From the NCBI GenBank assembly GCA_034676685.1, contig JAUCBT010000020.1, positions 62,001 through 126,000 of the forward strand: a stretch of 64,000 nt of DNA, in the 5' to 3' direction. The notes below the pieces were generated by a model. It was given only the letters and a program-made list of their open reading frames with translations, was not told the DNA's origin and made no database searches. Position 1 is the stretch's first letter. Every line of letters begins with the position of its first letter. This document shows, piece after piece, positions 22,820 through 32,203 of this stretch. The translations under genes were made by a program, and so were the position numbers. The stretch is from Xanthobacter sp034676685 (lineage in GTDB: Bacteria; Pseudomonadota; Alphaproteobacteria; Rhizobiales; Xanthobacteraceae).

Positions 22820-23445
22820 GGCCGCACCTCCGCACATAAAACAGGAACGGGCTGAAGGGTTTTCACCGGCGGCACATCGCCGGGGGCCTCGGCATCTATC
22901 ACCACGCCCATGAAGGCTCCGAGACGCCGGGAAAAATGATCGCGCACCAGAAGGTGCGTGCCGCAATGACGACAGGTGGTGGGGCTCACCAGCACATCAT
23001 CATTAAACCCCTTGCAATGCACGCACTGCACCCGACGCGCCAGCGTGCCGCGATGCTCGGCCTGAATGGCTTCTCCCATCATGCCGACCTCAAGCGCCAA
23101 TGCCTGCACGGGGCCAATAAAGTCTTCCTCACCAGCAACATAAAGCCGGGCACCCATGCCCGCGCCAGACAGCACAGCACGCAGCTTCACCAGTGCGGTC
23201 TCCCGCGTGGGTCGCATATGCAGGCTATCAACGCCCAGCTTCTCCAGCTTTGCAGAGAGAGCGACATCAAGCGGGTCAGTAATGTGAATAAGGGCCGTGT
23301 GCGCCAGAATGTCGGGAAGCGCACCGAAAGCCTCTTCAAATGCCGCCAGACCGGTCCCTTCGGTGATGGCGATATGCTGTTTCGCCCGCACCTGCGGCTT
23401 GAGCCTGCCATAGAGCGGCCGACTTGTGATGGGGGACACTTGCAT
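22816..23445 (-). CDS. dmmA: Dimethylamine monooxygenase small subunit DmmA
   Basis: A 209-residue protein whose C-terminal part carries two CxxC pairs (Cys141/144 and Cys158/161) in a rubredoxin- or zinc-ribbon-like knuckle followed by HFSRRLGAFMGV, the DmmA C-terminal domain pattern. The N-terminal 130 residues resemble a nucleotide-free oxidoreductase-like domain. It is the first gene of the dmm operon, with GGAGG six bases before the ATG at 23445, and overlaps dmmB by four bases. Together with DmmB and DmmC it forms the oxygenase. Whether the cysteines bind zinc or iron cannot be read here. Confidence 0.8.
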   Translation of the reverse strand: MQVSPITSRPLYGRLKPQVRAKQHIAITEGTGLAAFEEAFGALPDILAHTALIHITDPLDVALSAKLEKLGVDSLHMRPTRETALVKLRAVLSGAGMGARLYVAGEEDFIGPVQALALEVGMMGEAIQAEHRGTLARRVQCVHCKGFNDDVLVSPTTCRHCGTHLLVRDHFSRRLGAFMGVVIDAEAPGDVPPVKTLQPVPVLCAEVRP

Positions 23446-23918
23446 GTCCAGCCTCCAGACAAAACCGTGTGTTCCACGTCATACCCGCCGGTACAGAAGG
23501 CGGGCAGCGAAAGCAATGACACTTGAAAGTTCAGAAAACACGGAGTCTTCTGAAATAATTATTTCGCATCAGAAGTCGGATATCTTGAAACCGAAATCAT
23601 AAACCAATCCCGGGAAGAATCTGCCTTGAATATCTGCGGATACAGATATCGGATGCATCTGGAATTGGATGATGTGCAGCCCCATTGGCTTTGTCAAAAC
23701 ATTTTATCCTGCAGAAACTAATTTTCTTTTTGATGCATTATTTGACAGCAGACTGCCCGCGAATGAACCGGCGCTTTGCATCCATAGTGAGCAACAGGCA
23801 GGCAACCACACCCGGTGGGTGAAAAAAACGGCATGCGGTCCGCTCCTGCATTCAGTCCATGCGTTGAACAGCGGGGACGGCTTGTCTAGGCTGGTGCGAA
23901 GACGGACAGGATGGCACG
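23446..23918. promoter_or_regulatory. Divergent control region of dmm and its XRE-cupin regulator
   Basis: About 470 AT-rich bases separate dmmA and the regulator. Two dyads stand out: a perfect 14-base palindrome GAAATAATTATTTC at 23552-23565, within a wider CTTCTGA/TCAGAAG pair (23547-23553, 23569-23575), and ATATCTG-N6-CAGATAT at 23630-23649. Both lie 100-210 bases upstream of dmmA and are candidate operators for the XRE-cupin protein or dmm promoter elements. No gene is visible. Confidence 0.55.
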
Positions 23919-24671
23919 ATGCGCGAGAGCACGAAGAAGAAGGTCTCCCCCCCTCCACGCCCCCAGGGACAGGATGGGGAGCGCAGTGCAGACCGGCATG
24001 AAACCGGCTCGTCACCTGCCAGCACAGCCTCGGCAAAAAGCGGCTTTCAGCAGAACCCTCATGCGGTGCGTGAGGCGCGGGTCAACAATCTGGAAATGGC
24101 CATCGGCTATGAAGTGCGCACGCTGCGCAAGAAGCTGGGCATTACAGTCGCCGAGCTTGCAGCGGCCACGGAACTTTCTGCTGGCATGCTTTCGAAAATC
24201 GAGAACGGAAACATTTCGCCATCGCTCACCACGCTACAGGCGCTTTCAAAAGCACTGGGTGTGCCTCTCACAGCCTTGTTTCAGCGGTTCGAGGACCAGC
24301 GCAGCGCCGTGTTCGTGAAAGCCGGTGAAGGGGTGCAGATGGAGCGGCGCGGCACGCGCGCGGGCCATCAGTACAATCTGCTGGGCCATATTGGCGGCAA
24401 CACCAGTGGCGTGACAGTGGAGCCCTATCTCATCACCCTGTCCAAGAATTCGGATATCTTTCCCACCTTCCAGCATCCGGGTATGGAGTTTCTTTACATG
24501 ATCTCGGGTGAGGTCGTGTATCGCCATGGTGACAACCACTTTCACATGCAGCCGGGCGACAGCCTCTATTTCGATGCGGATGCGCCCCATGGGCCGGTCG
24601 AACTGATTTCACTGCCCGCCACCTACCTCTCAATCATCTGCTACCCGCAAGGACGATCGGATACGGAGTGA
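23919..24671 (+). CDS. XRE-family transcriptional regulator with C-terminal cupin domain
   Basis: A 250-residue DNA-binding regulator. After about 55 disordered, charged residues comes a helix-turn-helix (EVRTLRKKLGITVAELAAATELSAGMLSKIENG, near residues 65-100), then a linker and a cupin sensor domain (FLYMISGEVVYRHGDNHFHMQPGDSLYFDADAPHGP). This architecture controls polyamine, amino acid and amine catabolism in many proteobacteria, usually sensing a small amine or acid in the cupin. It is divergent from dmmABCD across a dyad-rich region, so it is the obvious candidate regulator of dimethylamine use. The start at 23919 has AGGATGG upstream. Effector and sign of regulation are unknown. Confidence 0.88.
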   Translation: MRESTKKKVSPPPRPQGQDGERSADRHETGSSPASTASAKSGFQQNPHAVREARVNNLEMAIGYEVRTLRKKLGITVAELAAATELSAGMLSKIENGNISPSLTTLQALSKALGVPLTALFQRFEDQRSAVFVKAGEGVQMERRGTRAGHQYNLLGHIGGNTSGVTVEPYLITLSKNSDIFPTFQHPGMEFLYMISGEVVYRHGDNHFHMQPGDSLYFDADAPHGPVELISLPATYLSIICYPQGRSDTE

Positions 24672-25080
24672 TGTGAGACACGCGTCGCAATGAGATGACG
24701 AATGCAGCGACCGATTTGAGGTCCCATGTCTGCCGAACGCCATGCGAAGTGCCTCATATGATTGAACTGGACACGCTCCCCTCTTTGGCTGGGAGCGTTC
24801 TCCTCGCCAACAAGGCTGATGCCCCCATCGCAGCCGCGCGGCAGTCGTGCGGGAGTCATGTTTTCATCGCACAAGATCAGTGAGACCAATATACTCACGG
24901 GCAATGTCGTGGGTGGGACTGCGGGAACATGCGCGGAAGCGCTCGTAACGCTGGATTGCCTGTTTATCGAGGAAAACCGTGAGAGACGCATCAGACACAG
25001 ACCTTCACCTGAAGGCCCGCCGCTGCGATCCCACGCGGCACCTCACGGATGCTTCATCACGCCGCTCGCGATATCCTGTC
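24672..25080. other. Intergenic region upstream of the aspartic protease gene
   Basis: About 410 bases with no convincing gene, repeat or terminator. It should hold the promoter of the downstream protease-like gene. An in-frame start at 24979 would lengthen that protein but without a signal peptide at the right place. Confidence 0.4.
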
Positions 25081-27033
25081 ATGCCTAGAAAGAGTGATGC
25101 CGGGGCATTTCGGAGCCCCTTGCTCTGCGTCTTGATCGGCCTTTATGTCAGTCTATATGCGGGGCAGACGCCGCTGGCGGCTGCGGAGCCTCAGCACATT
25201 CCGCTGGTGCATGTGAAGTCTGCCTTTGCGGATGAGGATTTCGATTCCCTCGGAATCATGATCGGCATCAATGGTGGCAAACCACATCTGTTCGAGTTTG
25301 ATACCGGCTCCGACCAGTTCAATCTTCAGATGAGTGCAGATGTTCAGGGTGTCAGCCCGGTGCCCGGCACCAGGCCGAGAATGTATGCCTATGGAAATGG
25401 AACCTACGGATACTGGGTCCAGAAGATCCAGTTTGACCGCTTGTCCTATTTCGATCCTAAAGATCTGAGCCGGCCGGTGGCCACCTTTGATGGCGGCTAT
25501 ACTGCCGCCCGGATTCTGGATGCGGTCTATACGCGAGATTATCACGCCTTCTCCGAACGCAACATGTCATCAAAAGCAACTGGCCGCACCTCTTCCGATA
25601 TCCCGCTCTATGCGGATCTGGATATTCGCCGCCGGATACAAAATGACCAACCCGGTGAAACTCCACCATTCTTTGGGGTCTTCGGCGCGAGCAACTCGAT
25701 CGGCGACGAGATTGAAACCAGCGCGATCGGCGGACGGACGAAGAGCGGCTATGTGATCGCTGCCAATGCCAATATGGGTGACAGCAAAACGCCCGGTTGT
25801 GCCCCCTGCCTGACGATGCACCTGAACCCCAGTATTCGCGCCCAGTTTTCGGCGCTCATGCCCTGGGGTGAGATGGACTATTCAGGCCAGAGAAAGCGTT
25901 TCCCGCAATCCGGCACCAATGCATCTTCTATCTTTGAGGGATCATATCAATATACCATCTCCATCAATGCGGGGAAAAAGAAGAAGGATGCAGAGTTTCG
26001 CGGGCCGATCATGTTCGATACCGGCACCTCGGAATTTATTCTGGTCTCTCAGGATGGTGTCCTGAAAAAGCTGAATGCAAAGGGTCTCAAGCTCAAGAAA
26101 AGCAGCGATGCAACCGTTGACTTCAAGATGTACGGATCTGGATACAAACTGAACGACCTCGAGTTCGAGGATGTCGAGATTCATCGCCAGAGCGATGAAG
26201 ACGAAGGAGACGGGATCGTCGTCGGCCTGCCCTTCTTCCAGTCGAATGCTCTTCTCTATGATCTTGAAAACCGAACCACCGGTTACACCCCGTATTTCGT
26301 CACGGCGATAGATTTCAGTACCACCAAGGGGGACAACCGCCTCCCGCATCTTGGCAAGGTAACAGCGGAGCAGGGCAGCGAGGGGTGGCTGGGTCTTGCC
26401 GGAAATCTTTCCGGGAGTGGAGACTTCATCGTAGAAAAAGACGCCATGGTGCGCATGACTGGCGCCAACAGCTATTCCGGCATGACAAAGATTGCAGATG
26501 GCGGCTTCATTCATCTTGCCGGGCCGGGCAGCATCGCGAACAGCTCAAGAATTGTGGTCGAAGGCGCTCTGGATATTTCGCAAAAAGGGAACCGTCACAA
26601 GCTCTGGGGCGTGGCCGATACCGACAATGACGCGAAGATCCGCGACCTTTCCGGCAAAGGCGAGGTGCATATCGGCACACGACGCCTGATCGTCACGGCA
26701 GCCAATGGCCGTTTCGATGGGGATATCATGGACTATGACGGAGAAAATGACGGCCTTGGCGGCGGCCTCACGCTCGAAGGTGGCCGCCTGACCCTCGCGG
26801 GCGAAAATGATTACAAAGGCATAACCGTTGTGGCAGCGGGGGCCGAGCTTGTCGTTACGGGCTCATTGACCGGTGATGTCACCGTTTCGGGGAAACTCAT
26901 CGTAGATGGGGAAGTCTCCGGCACCATCAGGGTGGAAAATGGCGGTGCTGTCACAGGCTCCGGCAAGGCTGGAAAAGTCACCGTGGCGCAAGGTGGCAGC
27001 GCGGTGAAACTGAGGACAAAGACCAAGGAGTAA
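25081..27033 (+). CDS. Secreted pepsin-like aspartic protease fused to autotransporter-type beta-strand repeats
   Basis: A 650-residue exported protein. Residues 1-35 form a signal peptide ending near PLAAAEP. Residues 40-410 look like a bilobed pepsin fold: FEFDTGSDQF with Asp74 and IMFDTGTSEFIL with Asp313, about 240 apart as expected for two lobes, and GIVVGLPFFQSNALLYDL near the end as in family A1. Residues 430-640 are glycine-rich beta-strand repeats including GANSYSGMTKIADGGF and GENDYKGITVVAAGAELVV, the passenger-associated repeat found in autotransporters, followed by Gly/Val repeats. No C-terminal beta-barrel exists, so it cannot secrete itself. The start at 25081 is set by the signal peptide. 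Function is unknown; a periplasmic or surface peptidase is inferred. Confidence 0.72.
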   Translation: MPRKSDAGAFRSPLLCVLIGLYVSLYAGQTPLAAAEPQHIPLVHVKSAFADEDFDSLGIMIGINGGKPHLFEFDTGSDQFNLQMSADVQGVSPVPGTRPRMYAYGNGTYGYWVQKIQFDRLSYFDPKDLSRPVATFDGGYTAARILDAVYTRDYHAFSERNMSSKATGRTSSDIPLYADLDIRRRIQNDQPGETPPFFGVFGASNSIGDEIETSAIGGRTKSGYVIAANANMGDSKTPGCAPCLTMHLNPSIRAQFSALMPWGEMDYSGQRKRFPQSGTNASSIFEGSYQYTISINAGKKKKDAEFRGPIMFDTGTSEFILVSQDGVLKKLNAKGLKLKKSSDATVDFKMYGSGYKLNDLEFEDVEIHRQSDEDEGDGIVVGLPFFQSNALLYDLENRTTGYTPYFVTAIDFSTTKGDNRLPHLGKVTAEQGSEGWLGLAGNLSGSGDFIVEKDAMVRMTGANSYSGMTKIADGGFIHLAGPGSIANSSRIVVEGALDISQKGNRHKLWGVADTDNDAKIRDLSGKGEVHIGTRRLIVTAANGRFDGDIMDYDGENDGLGGGLTLEGGRLTLAGENDYKGITVVAAGAELVVTGSLTGDVTVSGKLIVDGEVSGTIRVENGGAVTGSGKAGKVTVAQGGSAVKLRTKTKE

Positions 27034-27215
27034 GGTCTGTTCGGCACAGACCGCACCCAAGATGCTCTTTGCACCTGCCTTGAGTATGACGTGTTCGGGA
27101 ACACGCATACCGGATTGAAATCATCGGCCTGGAATTCAGGGCAAAGCGCCGGAGAATTCCACCCCCTCGGGCCATCAGGTCCCTCTGGCCTTTCCGTGCC
27201 CAGACGGGAAAGATC

Positions 27216-28412
27216 TCACACGCGAAGGCCGGCCTGTTTCATAAGCGGCAGAATATTCTCTCCGAAATGGGCCAGATCCTCGCGGAAATCCGCGAAGCAG
27301 AGTTGCAGCCCGTCAATACCGGCCTTTTTCAGGGCAACCATCTGCTCCACCACCTGTTCCGGCGTGCCGATCAGTTCAACATTTCCGCCCAGCCCATGGC
27401 CCTGCTTCTGGCTTTTATCCCTGCGCCCCTGCCATGCATGAGCGTCGCTGTCCTGATGCACCTTCTCGAACGAGGTCTTTTCGGCGCGTGGCGGATGGCT
27501 CAGCAGGGCATCCAGATAAGCCTGCGTCTCGCGCTCCGTATTGCGACTGATGATGACGGGGTTGATAAGCGTCTTCACCTGCCGTCGCACCGCCCGCGCA
27601 TGTTGATGTACATTTGCAATATGGGCCGGAAGGGTTTCCAGCGCGCTTTCAATATGCGCCCCGCCCGGAGAGGTGATGAAAAGAATATCGGAGAACCGCG
27701 TGCCAAAATCCAGCCCCGCAGGCGAACCGGTCGCTGTCACCAGAATCGGCCGCCCATATTGCGGCTTGGGCGTGATCCAGCCGTTTGAGACCTTCCAGCT
27801 GGAATGCACGCTCTCGAAGGAATAGTTCTCCTGCTCGGTCCACAGATGGTTGAGCGTGTCAAACAGTTCCGCCGCCATGGTGTAGCGCTTGTCGTGCTCG
27901 ATACGCTGCCAGCCGAACATCTCATGCTCCACCGCCCGGTGCCCGGTGACGATATTGATGCCCCAGCGGCCCTTGCTGATATGGTCCAGCGTGGCCCCAA
28001 ATTTCGCCAGATGCAAAGGATGCCAAGGCCCATACAGCACATGGATGGTGGAGATGAGCAGCATGCGGCGCGTGATGGCCGCCATGGCACCAAGCGCGAT
28101 GAAGGCATCCAGCGAAGCCTCGCCATCATAGCCGCCCTTGGGTAGCCATTGGGTGCGGCTGAAGGCGAGCTCAAACCCCAGCGCCTCACCCTGTCGCACG
28201 ATCTCGGCGTTGTAATCAAAGGTCCAGCTGTTGCTGGTGGGGTAGGATGAAACGCTGATATCCTGAAGGTTCAGAAACAGGCCCAGCATCAAAGGCTGGC
28301 GCGCAGCCTGCGCAAGCGGGCTTTCGGGAAAATCCAGCGGACCACAAATACGGTGGAAGTCATCCCTCTGGAGGGTCTGTGCTGCCTGAAGCTGGGCAAG
28401 TGAGGACGACAT
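27216..28412 (-). CDS. LLM-class flavin-dependent monooxygenase
   Basis: A 398-residue luciferase-like enzyme. Family features are the barrel start LGLFLNLQDISVSSYPTSNSWTFDYNAEIVRQGEALGFELAF, LHLAKFGATLDHISKGRWGINIVTG, and RPILVTATGSPAGLDFGTRFSDILF. These proteins use FMNH2 and oxygen from a separate reductase to oxidise or cleave small substrates; the sequence is of the SfnG/DmoA/SsuD-like part of the family that attacks organosulfur compounds, but specificity is not readable. It is the last gene of an apparent operon with a peptide-type ABC transporter. GGAG precedes the ATG at 28412. No flavin reductase is adjacent, so it must borrow one. Confidence 0.8.
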   Translation of the reverse strand: MSSSLAQLQAAQTLQRDDFHRICGPLDFPESPLAQAARQPLMLGLFLNLQDISVSSYPTSNSWTFDYNAEIVRQGEALGFELAFSRTQWLPKGGYDGEASLDAFIALGAMAAITRRMLLISTIHVLYGPWHPLHLAKFGATLDHISKGRWGINIVTGHRAVEHEMFGWQRIEHDKRYTMAAELFDTLNHLWTEQENYSFESVHSSWKVSNGWITPKPQYGRPILVTATGSPAGLDFGTRFSDILFITSPGGAHIESALETLPAHIANVHQHARAVRRQVKTLINPVIISRNTERETQAYLDALLSHPPRAEKTSFEKVHQDSDAHAWQGRRDKSQKQGHGLGGNVELIGTPEQVVEQMVALKKAGIDGLQLCFADFREDLAHFGENILPLMKQAGLRV

Positions 28413-28516
28413 GTAAAACTCCGGAGCATTGCACCCGCGCCCTGCCATGAGGGTGCACATAAGCGGGTTGAGTGTGAGGCTGATCTGGGCCGCCAGATGC
28501 GTTCAGATTCAGGGAT

Positions 28517-30271
28517 TCAACAGGCACCTGTTGCCGCGTATCCACCCATGGGACTGGCGATCGCGGCGAAAGGTTTTGGCACGGCTGCCAGAAGTTGGTG
28601 CGTATAGGTATGGGTTGGGCGGAAGAAGACATCATCCACCGGGCCATGTTCCACCACCCGGCCGCCCTGCATTACCAGCACCTTATCCGCCACGTGATGC
28701 ACCAGCCCGAGGTCATGGGAGATGAACAGCAGCGCCGTTCCCAGACGCGCCTGCAATTCACCGATGAGGTCGATCACCTGCGCCTGAATGGAAATATCCA
28801 GCGCCGAAACCGGCTCATCACACACGATCAACGCCGGTTCGGCCGCCAGCGCACGGGCAATGGCCACACGCTGGCGCTGTCCGCCAGACATGGCGCGCGG
28901 CGAACGGTCGATCAGCCCCGCATCCAGCCCCACCTGCTCCAGCAAGGCGGCAATGCGGGCAGGCCGCTGCACACGCGGCAGACTCAGAAGGTTTTCGGCA
29001 ATGATGTCCCGCACCCGATAGCGCGGATCAAAGCTGCTGAGCGGGTCCTGCGGAATATATTGCAGCTTCGCGCGCAGGGGACGCCGCGTGCGCTCGCTGA
29101 TGCCGGACCATGACTGACCCAGCAGCCGCACGTTTCCGGCATCCGGCTGCAACAGGCCCAGAACGATCTTGGCGCAGGTGGATTTGCCCGATCCGGACTC
29201 CCCCACCAGCCCCACCACCTCCCCGGCCCGAATGGTGAAGGACACATCCTCCGCCGCCGTGAAGCGTTGGCGCGCACCAAGAGCCGTGCGGCGCAGATAG
29301 TGCTTCGTGATGCCCTCCACCTCCAGCACCGCCTCTCCGGCAGGTTCCGGGCGCGGAGGAAGCGGCTCGCGCACAATGCGGATGATGCCGCCCTGATGCT
29401 CCGGCTCACGCTCGATCCGTGATGAAGACAGACGCGTGCCCCGTGAAGAGGCAGATGGCACAGCGGCCAGCAACTGGCGTGTATAGGGATGGGTGGGGCG
29501 GGTCAGCACCTGCGCTGTAGGCCCGCTTTCCACCACCCGGCCAGCACGCATCACATGCACCTTGTCGGCAATGCCGGCCACCACCGCAAGATCATGGCTG
29601 ATGAGCAGCAAGCCCATGCCTTCATCCCGCACACGGGCGCGCAGCACTTCGATCACCTGCTTCTGCACCGTGGCGTCCAGCGCCGTGGTGGGCTCATCGG
29701 CGATGACGAGACGCGGCCCGGCAGCGATGGCGGCGGCAATGAGGGCACGCTGGCGCAAACCGCCGGAGAGTTCATGTGCATACTGGCTGGCGCGCAGGTC
29801 AGGATCAGGAATCCCCACCCGCGCCAGTGTCTCCAGCACCTTCGCGCGGATCTCTCCCCGTCGCAGCAAGCCATGCTGAGACAGAACCTCACCCACCTCC
29901 TGCGCGATGGGGCGCAGCGGATCGAGCGAAACCAGCGCATCCTGCATCACGAGGCCAATCTGGCGGCCTCGCATCTTGCGCCATGCGGCGGCATCGAAGC
30001 CTGCCACGTCCTGTCCACCCATGCGGAAGCGGCGCGCTTCAACCTTTGCGCCAGCGCCGGAGAGATTGAGCAGGCTGCGCGCGGTCACGCTCTTGCCAGA
30101 GCCGGATTCACCCACCAGCGCCACACACTCTCCGGGATGGATGGTCAGGTCCACATTCTCCACCACAGGCGCGCCCGCATGAAAGCGGATGGTCAGCCCC
30201 TCGATCTCGACCAGTGGGGATGCTTCACGAAAACCGGCAGCGGATGGATGGGGAGCGGGGTGCGCGTTCAT
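28517..30271 (-). CDS. Peptide/nickel-type ABC transporter, fused tandem ATPase subunit
   Basis: A 584-residue protein with two complete ATP-binding cassettes in one chain, corresponding to DppD and DppF. The first has Walker A GESGSGKS near residue 55 and signature ELSGGLRQR; the second has GESGSGKST near residue 360 and signature AMSGGQRQRVAIARAL, with CDEPVSALD as Walker B. It powers uptake through the two permeases encoded just upstream, overlapping the permease gene by four bases. The N-terminal residues before VEIEGLTIRF are variable. Solute is unknown. Confidence 0.9.
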   Translation of the reverse strand: MNAHPAPHPSAAGFREASPLVEIEGLTIRFHAGAPVVENVDLTIHPGECVALVGESGSGKSVTARSLLNLSGAGAKVEARRFRMGGQDVAGFDAAAWRKMRGRQIGLVMQDALVSLDPLRPIAQEVGEVLSQHGLLRRGEIRAKVLETLARVGIPDPDLRASQYAHELSGGLRQRALIAAAIAAGPRLVIADEPTTALDATVQKQVIEVLRARVRDEGMGLLLISHDLAVVAGIADKVHVMRAGRVVESGPTAQVLTRPTHPYTRQLLAAVPSASSRGTRLSSSRIEREPEHQGGIIRIVREPLPPRPEPAGEAVLEVEGITKHYLRRTALGARQRFTAAEDVSFTIRAGEVVGLVGESGSGKSTCAKIVLGLLQPDAGNVRLLGQSWSGISERTRRPLRAKLQYIPQDPLSSFDPRYRVRDIIAENLLSLPRVQRPARIAALLEQVGLDAGLIDRSPRAMSGGQRQRVAIARALAAEPALIVCDEPVSALDISIQAQVIDLIGELQARLGTALLFISHDLGLVHHVADKVLVMQGGRVVEHGPVDDVFFRPTHTYTHQLLAAVPKPFAAIASPMGGYAATGAC

Positions 30272-31278
30272 ACGGCCTCACGCCTCTCGAACAGGTTCTG
30301 CAAGTAATTCCCCAACACCGTGAAGGAGATAACGGTGAGGGTGATGGCCGCACCGGGGAACACCCCCGGCCACCAGGCCACACGCAATGTGTCCCGGCTC
30401 TCCGCCAGCATCACGCCCCATTCGGGTGTCAGCGGCTGGGGCCCAAGGCCCAAAAAGCTGAGACCGGAGACAGCCAGAATGGCCGAGCCAATAAAGACAG
30501 TCGCCGTCACCGGCACCGCCACCAGCACATTGGGCAGCATGTGGTGGAAGAACACAGCCAGATGCCCCCGGCCATAAATATAGGCATGGGTCACATAATC
30601 AGCATCGCGCACCAGCCGGGTCTGCGCCCGCACCACGCGGCCGAATTTGGGGATGCCGGAAATGCCCACCGCAATCGCGATATTGATCATGCCCTGCCCC
30701 AGAAACGTCACCACCAGCATCGCCAGCAGCACGGCGGGAAAGGAGGAGACAACATCAAACAGGCGTGAGTTCGTCTCATCCAGAAAGCGGTTCTTCTGTC
30801 CGGCCACCACCCCAAGCAGCACACCGAACACCACGGAGACCGCCGCCGCCCCAAGGCCAATGAACAAAGAATAGCGCGCGCCATGGATGGCACGGGCAAA
30901 AACATCGCGCCCCAGCCTGTCTGTTCCAAAGAGGTGCTCGAAGCTCGGCGGCTTCAAAATGGCAAGAAAATCACCTTCCAGCGGATCATAACTGGAGAAC
31001 AGACGCGGCACCGCCACCGCGACAGCCAGCAGCGCGATAAAGAGGGCCGATGCCAGAACGCCCGCCGGCGGCCATGCCTTACGCCACAAGCTCTTTTTCC
31101 GGATGGAAACAGAAGATACATGGGGCTGCCTAGGCCCCTGCCCATGGCTGCCGCCATGTGCATCCTCCCACCCTCCGGCAGCGGGAGCAGCAGGCCGCCC
31201 CTTCCCCATGAGCGATGGTGCCCATTTCGCCCGAAAATGCCCGAATGCACCGGAAACCTGTGTCGTATCCGTCATCAT
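30268..31278 (-). CDS. Peptide/nickel-type ABC transporter permease (DppC-like)
   Basis: A 336-residue inner-membrane permease. About 60 unusual Gly/Pro/Ser-rich residues precede the first helix, after which the DppC pattern appears: FGTDRLGRDVFARAIHGARYSLFIGLGA and VVRAQTRLVRDADYVTHAYIYGRGH leading into the LPNVL coupling loop. Its start overlaps the stop of the other permease (ATGATGA arrangement); either of two adjacent ATGs (31278 or 31275) could serve. The N-terminal extension may be cytosolic and unstructured; a later start is possible but none has a clearly better ribosome site. Confidence 0.88.
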   Translation of the reverse strand: MMTDTTQVSGAFGHFRAKWAPSLMGKGRPAAPAAGGWEDAHGGSHGQGPRQPHVSSVSIRKKSLWRKAWPPAGVLASALFIALLAVAVAVPRLFSSYDPLEGDFLAILKPPSFEHLFGTDRLGRDVFARAIHGARYSLFIGLGAAAVSVVFGVLLGVVAGQKNRFLDETNSRLFDVVSSFPAVLLAMLVVTFLGQGMINIAIAVGISGIPKFGRVVRAQTRLVRDADYVTHAYIYGRGHLAVFFHHMLPNVLVAVPVTATVFIGSAILAVSGLSFLGLGPQPLTPEWGVMLAESRDTLRVAWWPGVFPGAAITLTVISFTVLGNYLQNLFERREAV

Positions 31279-32192
31279 TGCACCTTCAGCCGGGGATCAA
31301 TCACCACATAGAGGAGGTCGAGAAGGGTGGAGGCCGCCACATAGATGAAGGCCGCCAGCAGCACGACAGCCAGCACCACCGGTACATCATGGGAGAGCAC
31401 GGCATTGAGCGTGGTGGTGCCGAGACCGGGGCGGCCGAAGACTTTCTCGGTAATCACCGCCCCGCCCAGCAGGCCACCGATGATCCACCCGCCCAGCGTC
31501 ACCACCGGCAAGGCGGCATGGCGCAGCACATGGCGCACGCGGATCTGCCGCTCGCCCAAACCGCGTGCGCGCAGCGTGATGACAAAGGGCTGGTCCAGCG
31601 TCTTCTCTATGGCATCGCGCAGCACCTGTGTCAGCAGGCCTGCGGTGGGCAGAGCGAGGGTGATGGCCGGCAGCACCAGCGAACGCCATCCCTCTGCACC
31701 GGAAACTGGAAACCAGCGCAGATGGAAGGAGAACACCATCAGCAGCAGGATGCCGATCCAGAACACCGGCGTGGATGCAAAGGTCAGCTCGATGAGCGAC
31801 GCCACCCGCCGTGCCAGCCGTCCACGCCCCGAGGTGAGAACAGCCAGAACGACAGCGATCACGAATGCCAGCACACCTGCCGCACTGGCCAGATAGATGG
31901 TCGGCAGGAGCTGGGACGTGACAACATCCGCCACCGGCTGGCGCAGTTCGTAGGAGGTGCCGAAATCCCCCCGTGCAATGCGCCAGACAAAGGCCAGATA
32001 CTGATCCCACAGGCTGCGATCGAGGCCCCATTCAGCCGCGATCGATTCCCGCAAACCGGGATAATCGAGGTCACCCGCGAGAATATCCTCGATCCGTCCC
32101 GGCAGGGCATGCAGCGCCAGAAACGCCACACTGATGCTGCCCCATGCCACCAGAAGGCTGGCCGCGAGCCGCGAGAGCACCTGACGCCACAT
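31275..32192 (-). CDS. Peptide/nickel-type ABC transporter permease (DppB-like)
   Basis: A 305-residue permease with six predicted helices. It starts MWRQVLSRLAASLLVAWGSISVAFLALHALPG, typical of DppB, and carries the coupling segment VLRDAIEKTLDQPFVITLRARGLGERQIRVRHVLRHAALPVVT. It lies 11 bases after the solute-binding protein gene and overlaps the second permease by four bases. Together they form the channel across the inner membrane. Confidence 0.9.
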   Translation of the reverse strand: MWRQVLSRLAASLLVAWGSISVAFLALHALPGRIEDILAGDLDYPGLRESIAAEWGLDRSLWDQYLAFVWRIARGDFGTSYELRQPVADVVTSQLLPTIYLASAAGVLAFVIAVVLAVLTSGRGRLARRVASLIELTFASTPVFWIGILLLMVFSFHLRWFPVSGAEGWRSLVLPAITLALPTAGLLTQVLRDAIEKTLDQPFVITLRARGLGERQIRVRHVLRHAALPVVTLGGWIIGGLLGGAVITEKVFGRPGLGTTTLNAVLSHDVPVVLAVVLLAAFIYVAASTLLDLLYVVIDPRLKVQ

Positions 32193-32203
32193 CTCCCGCG
32201 CCC

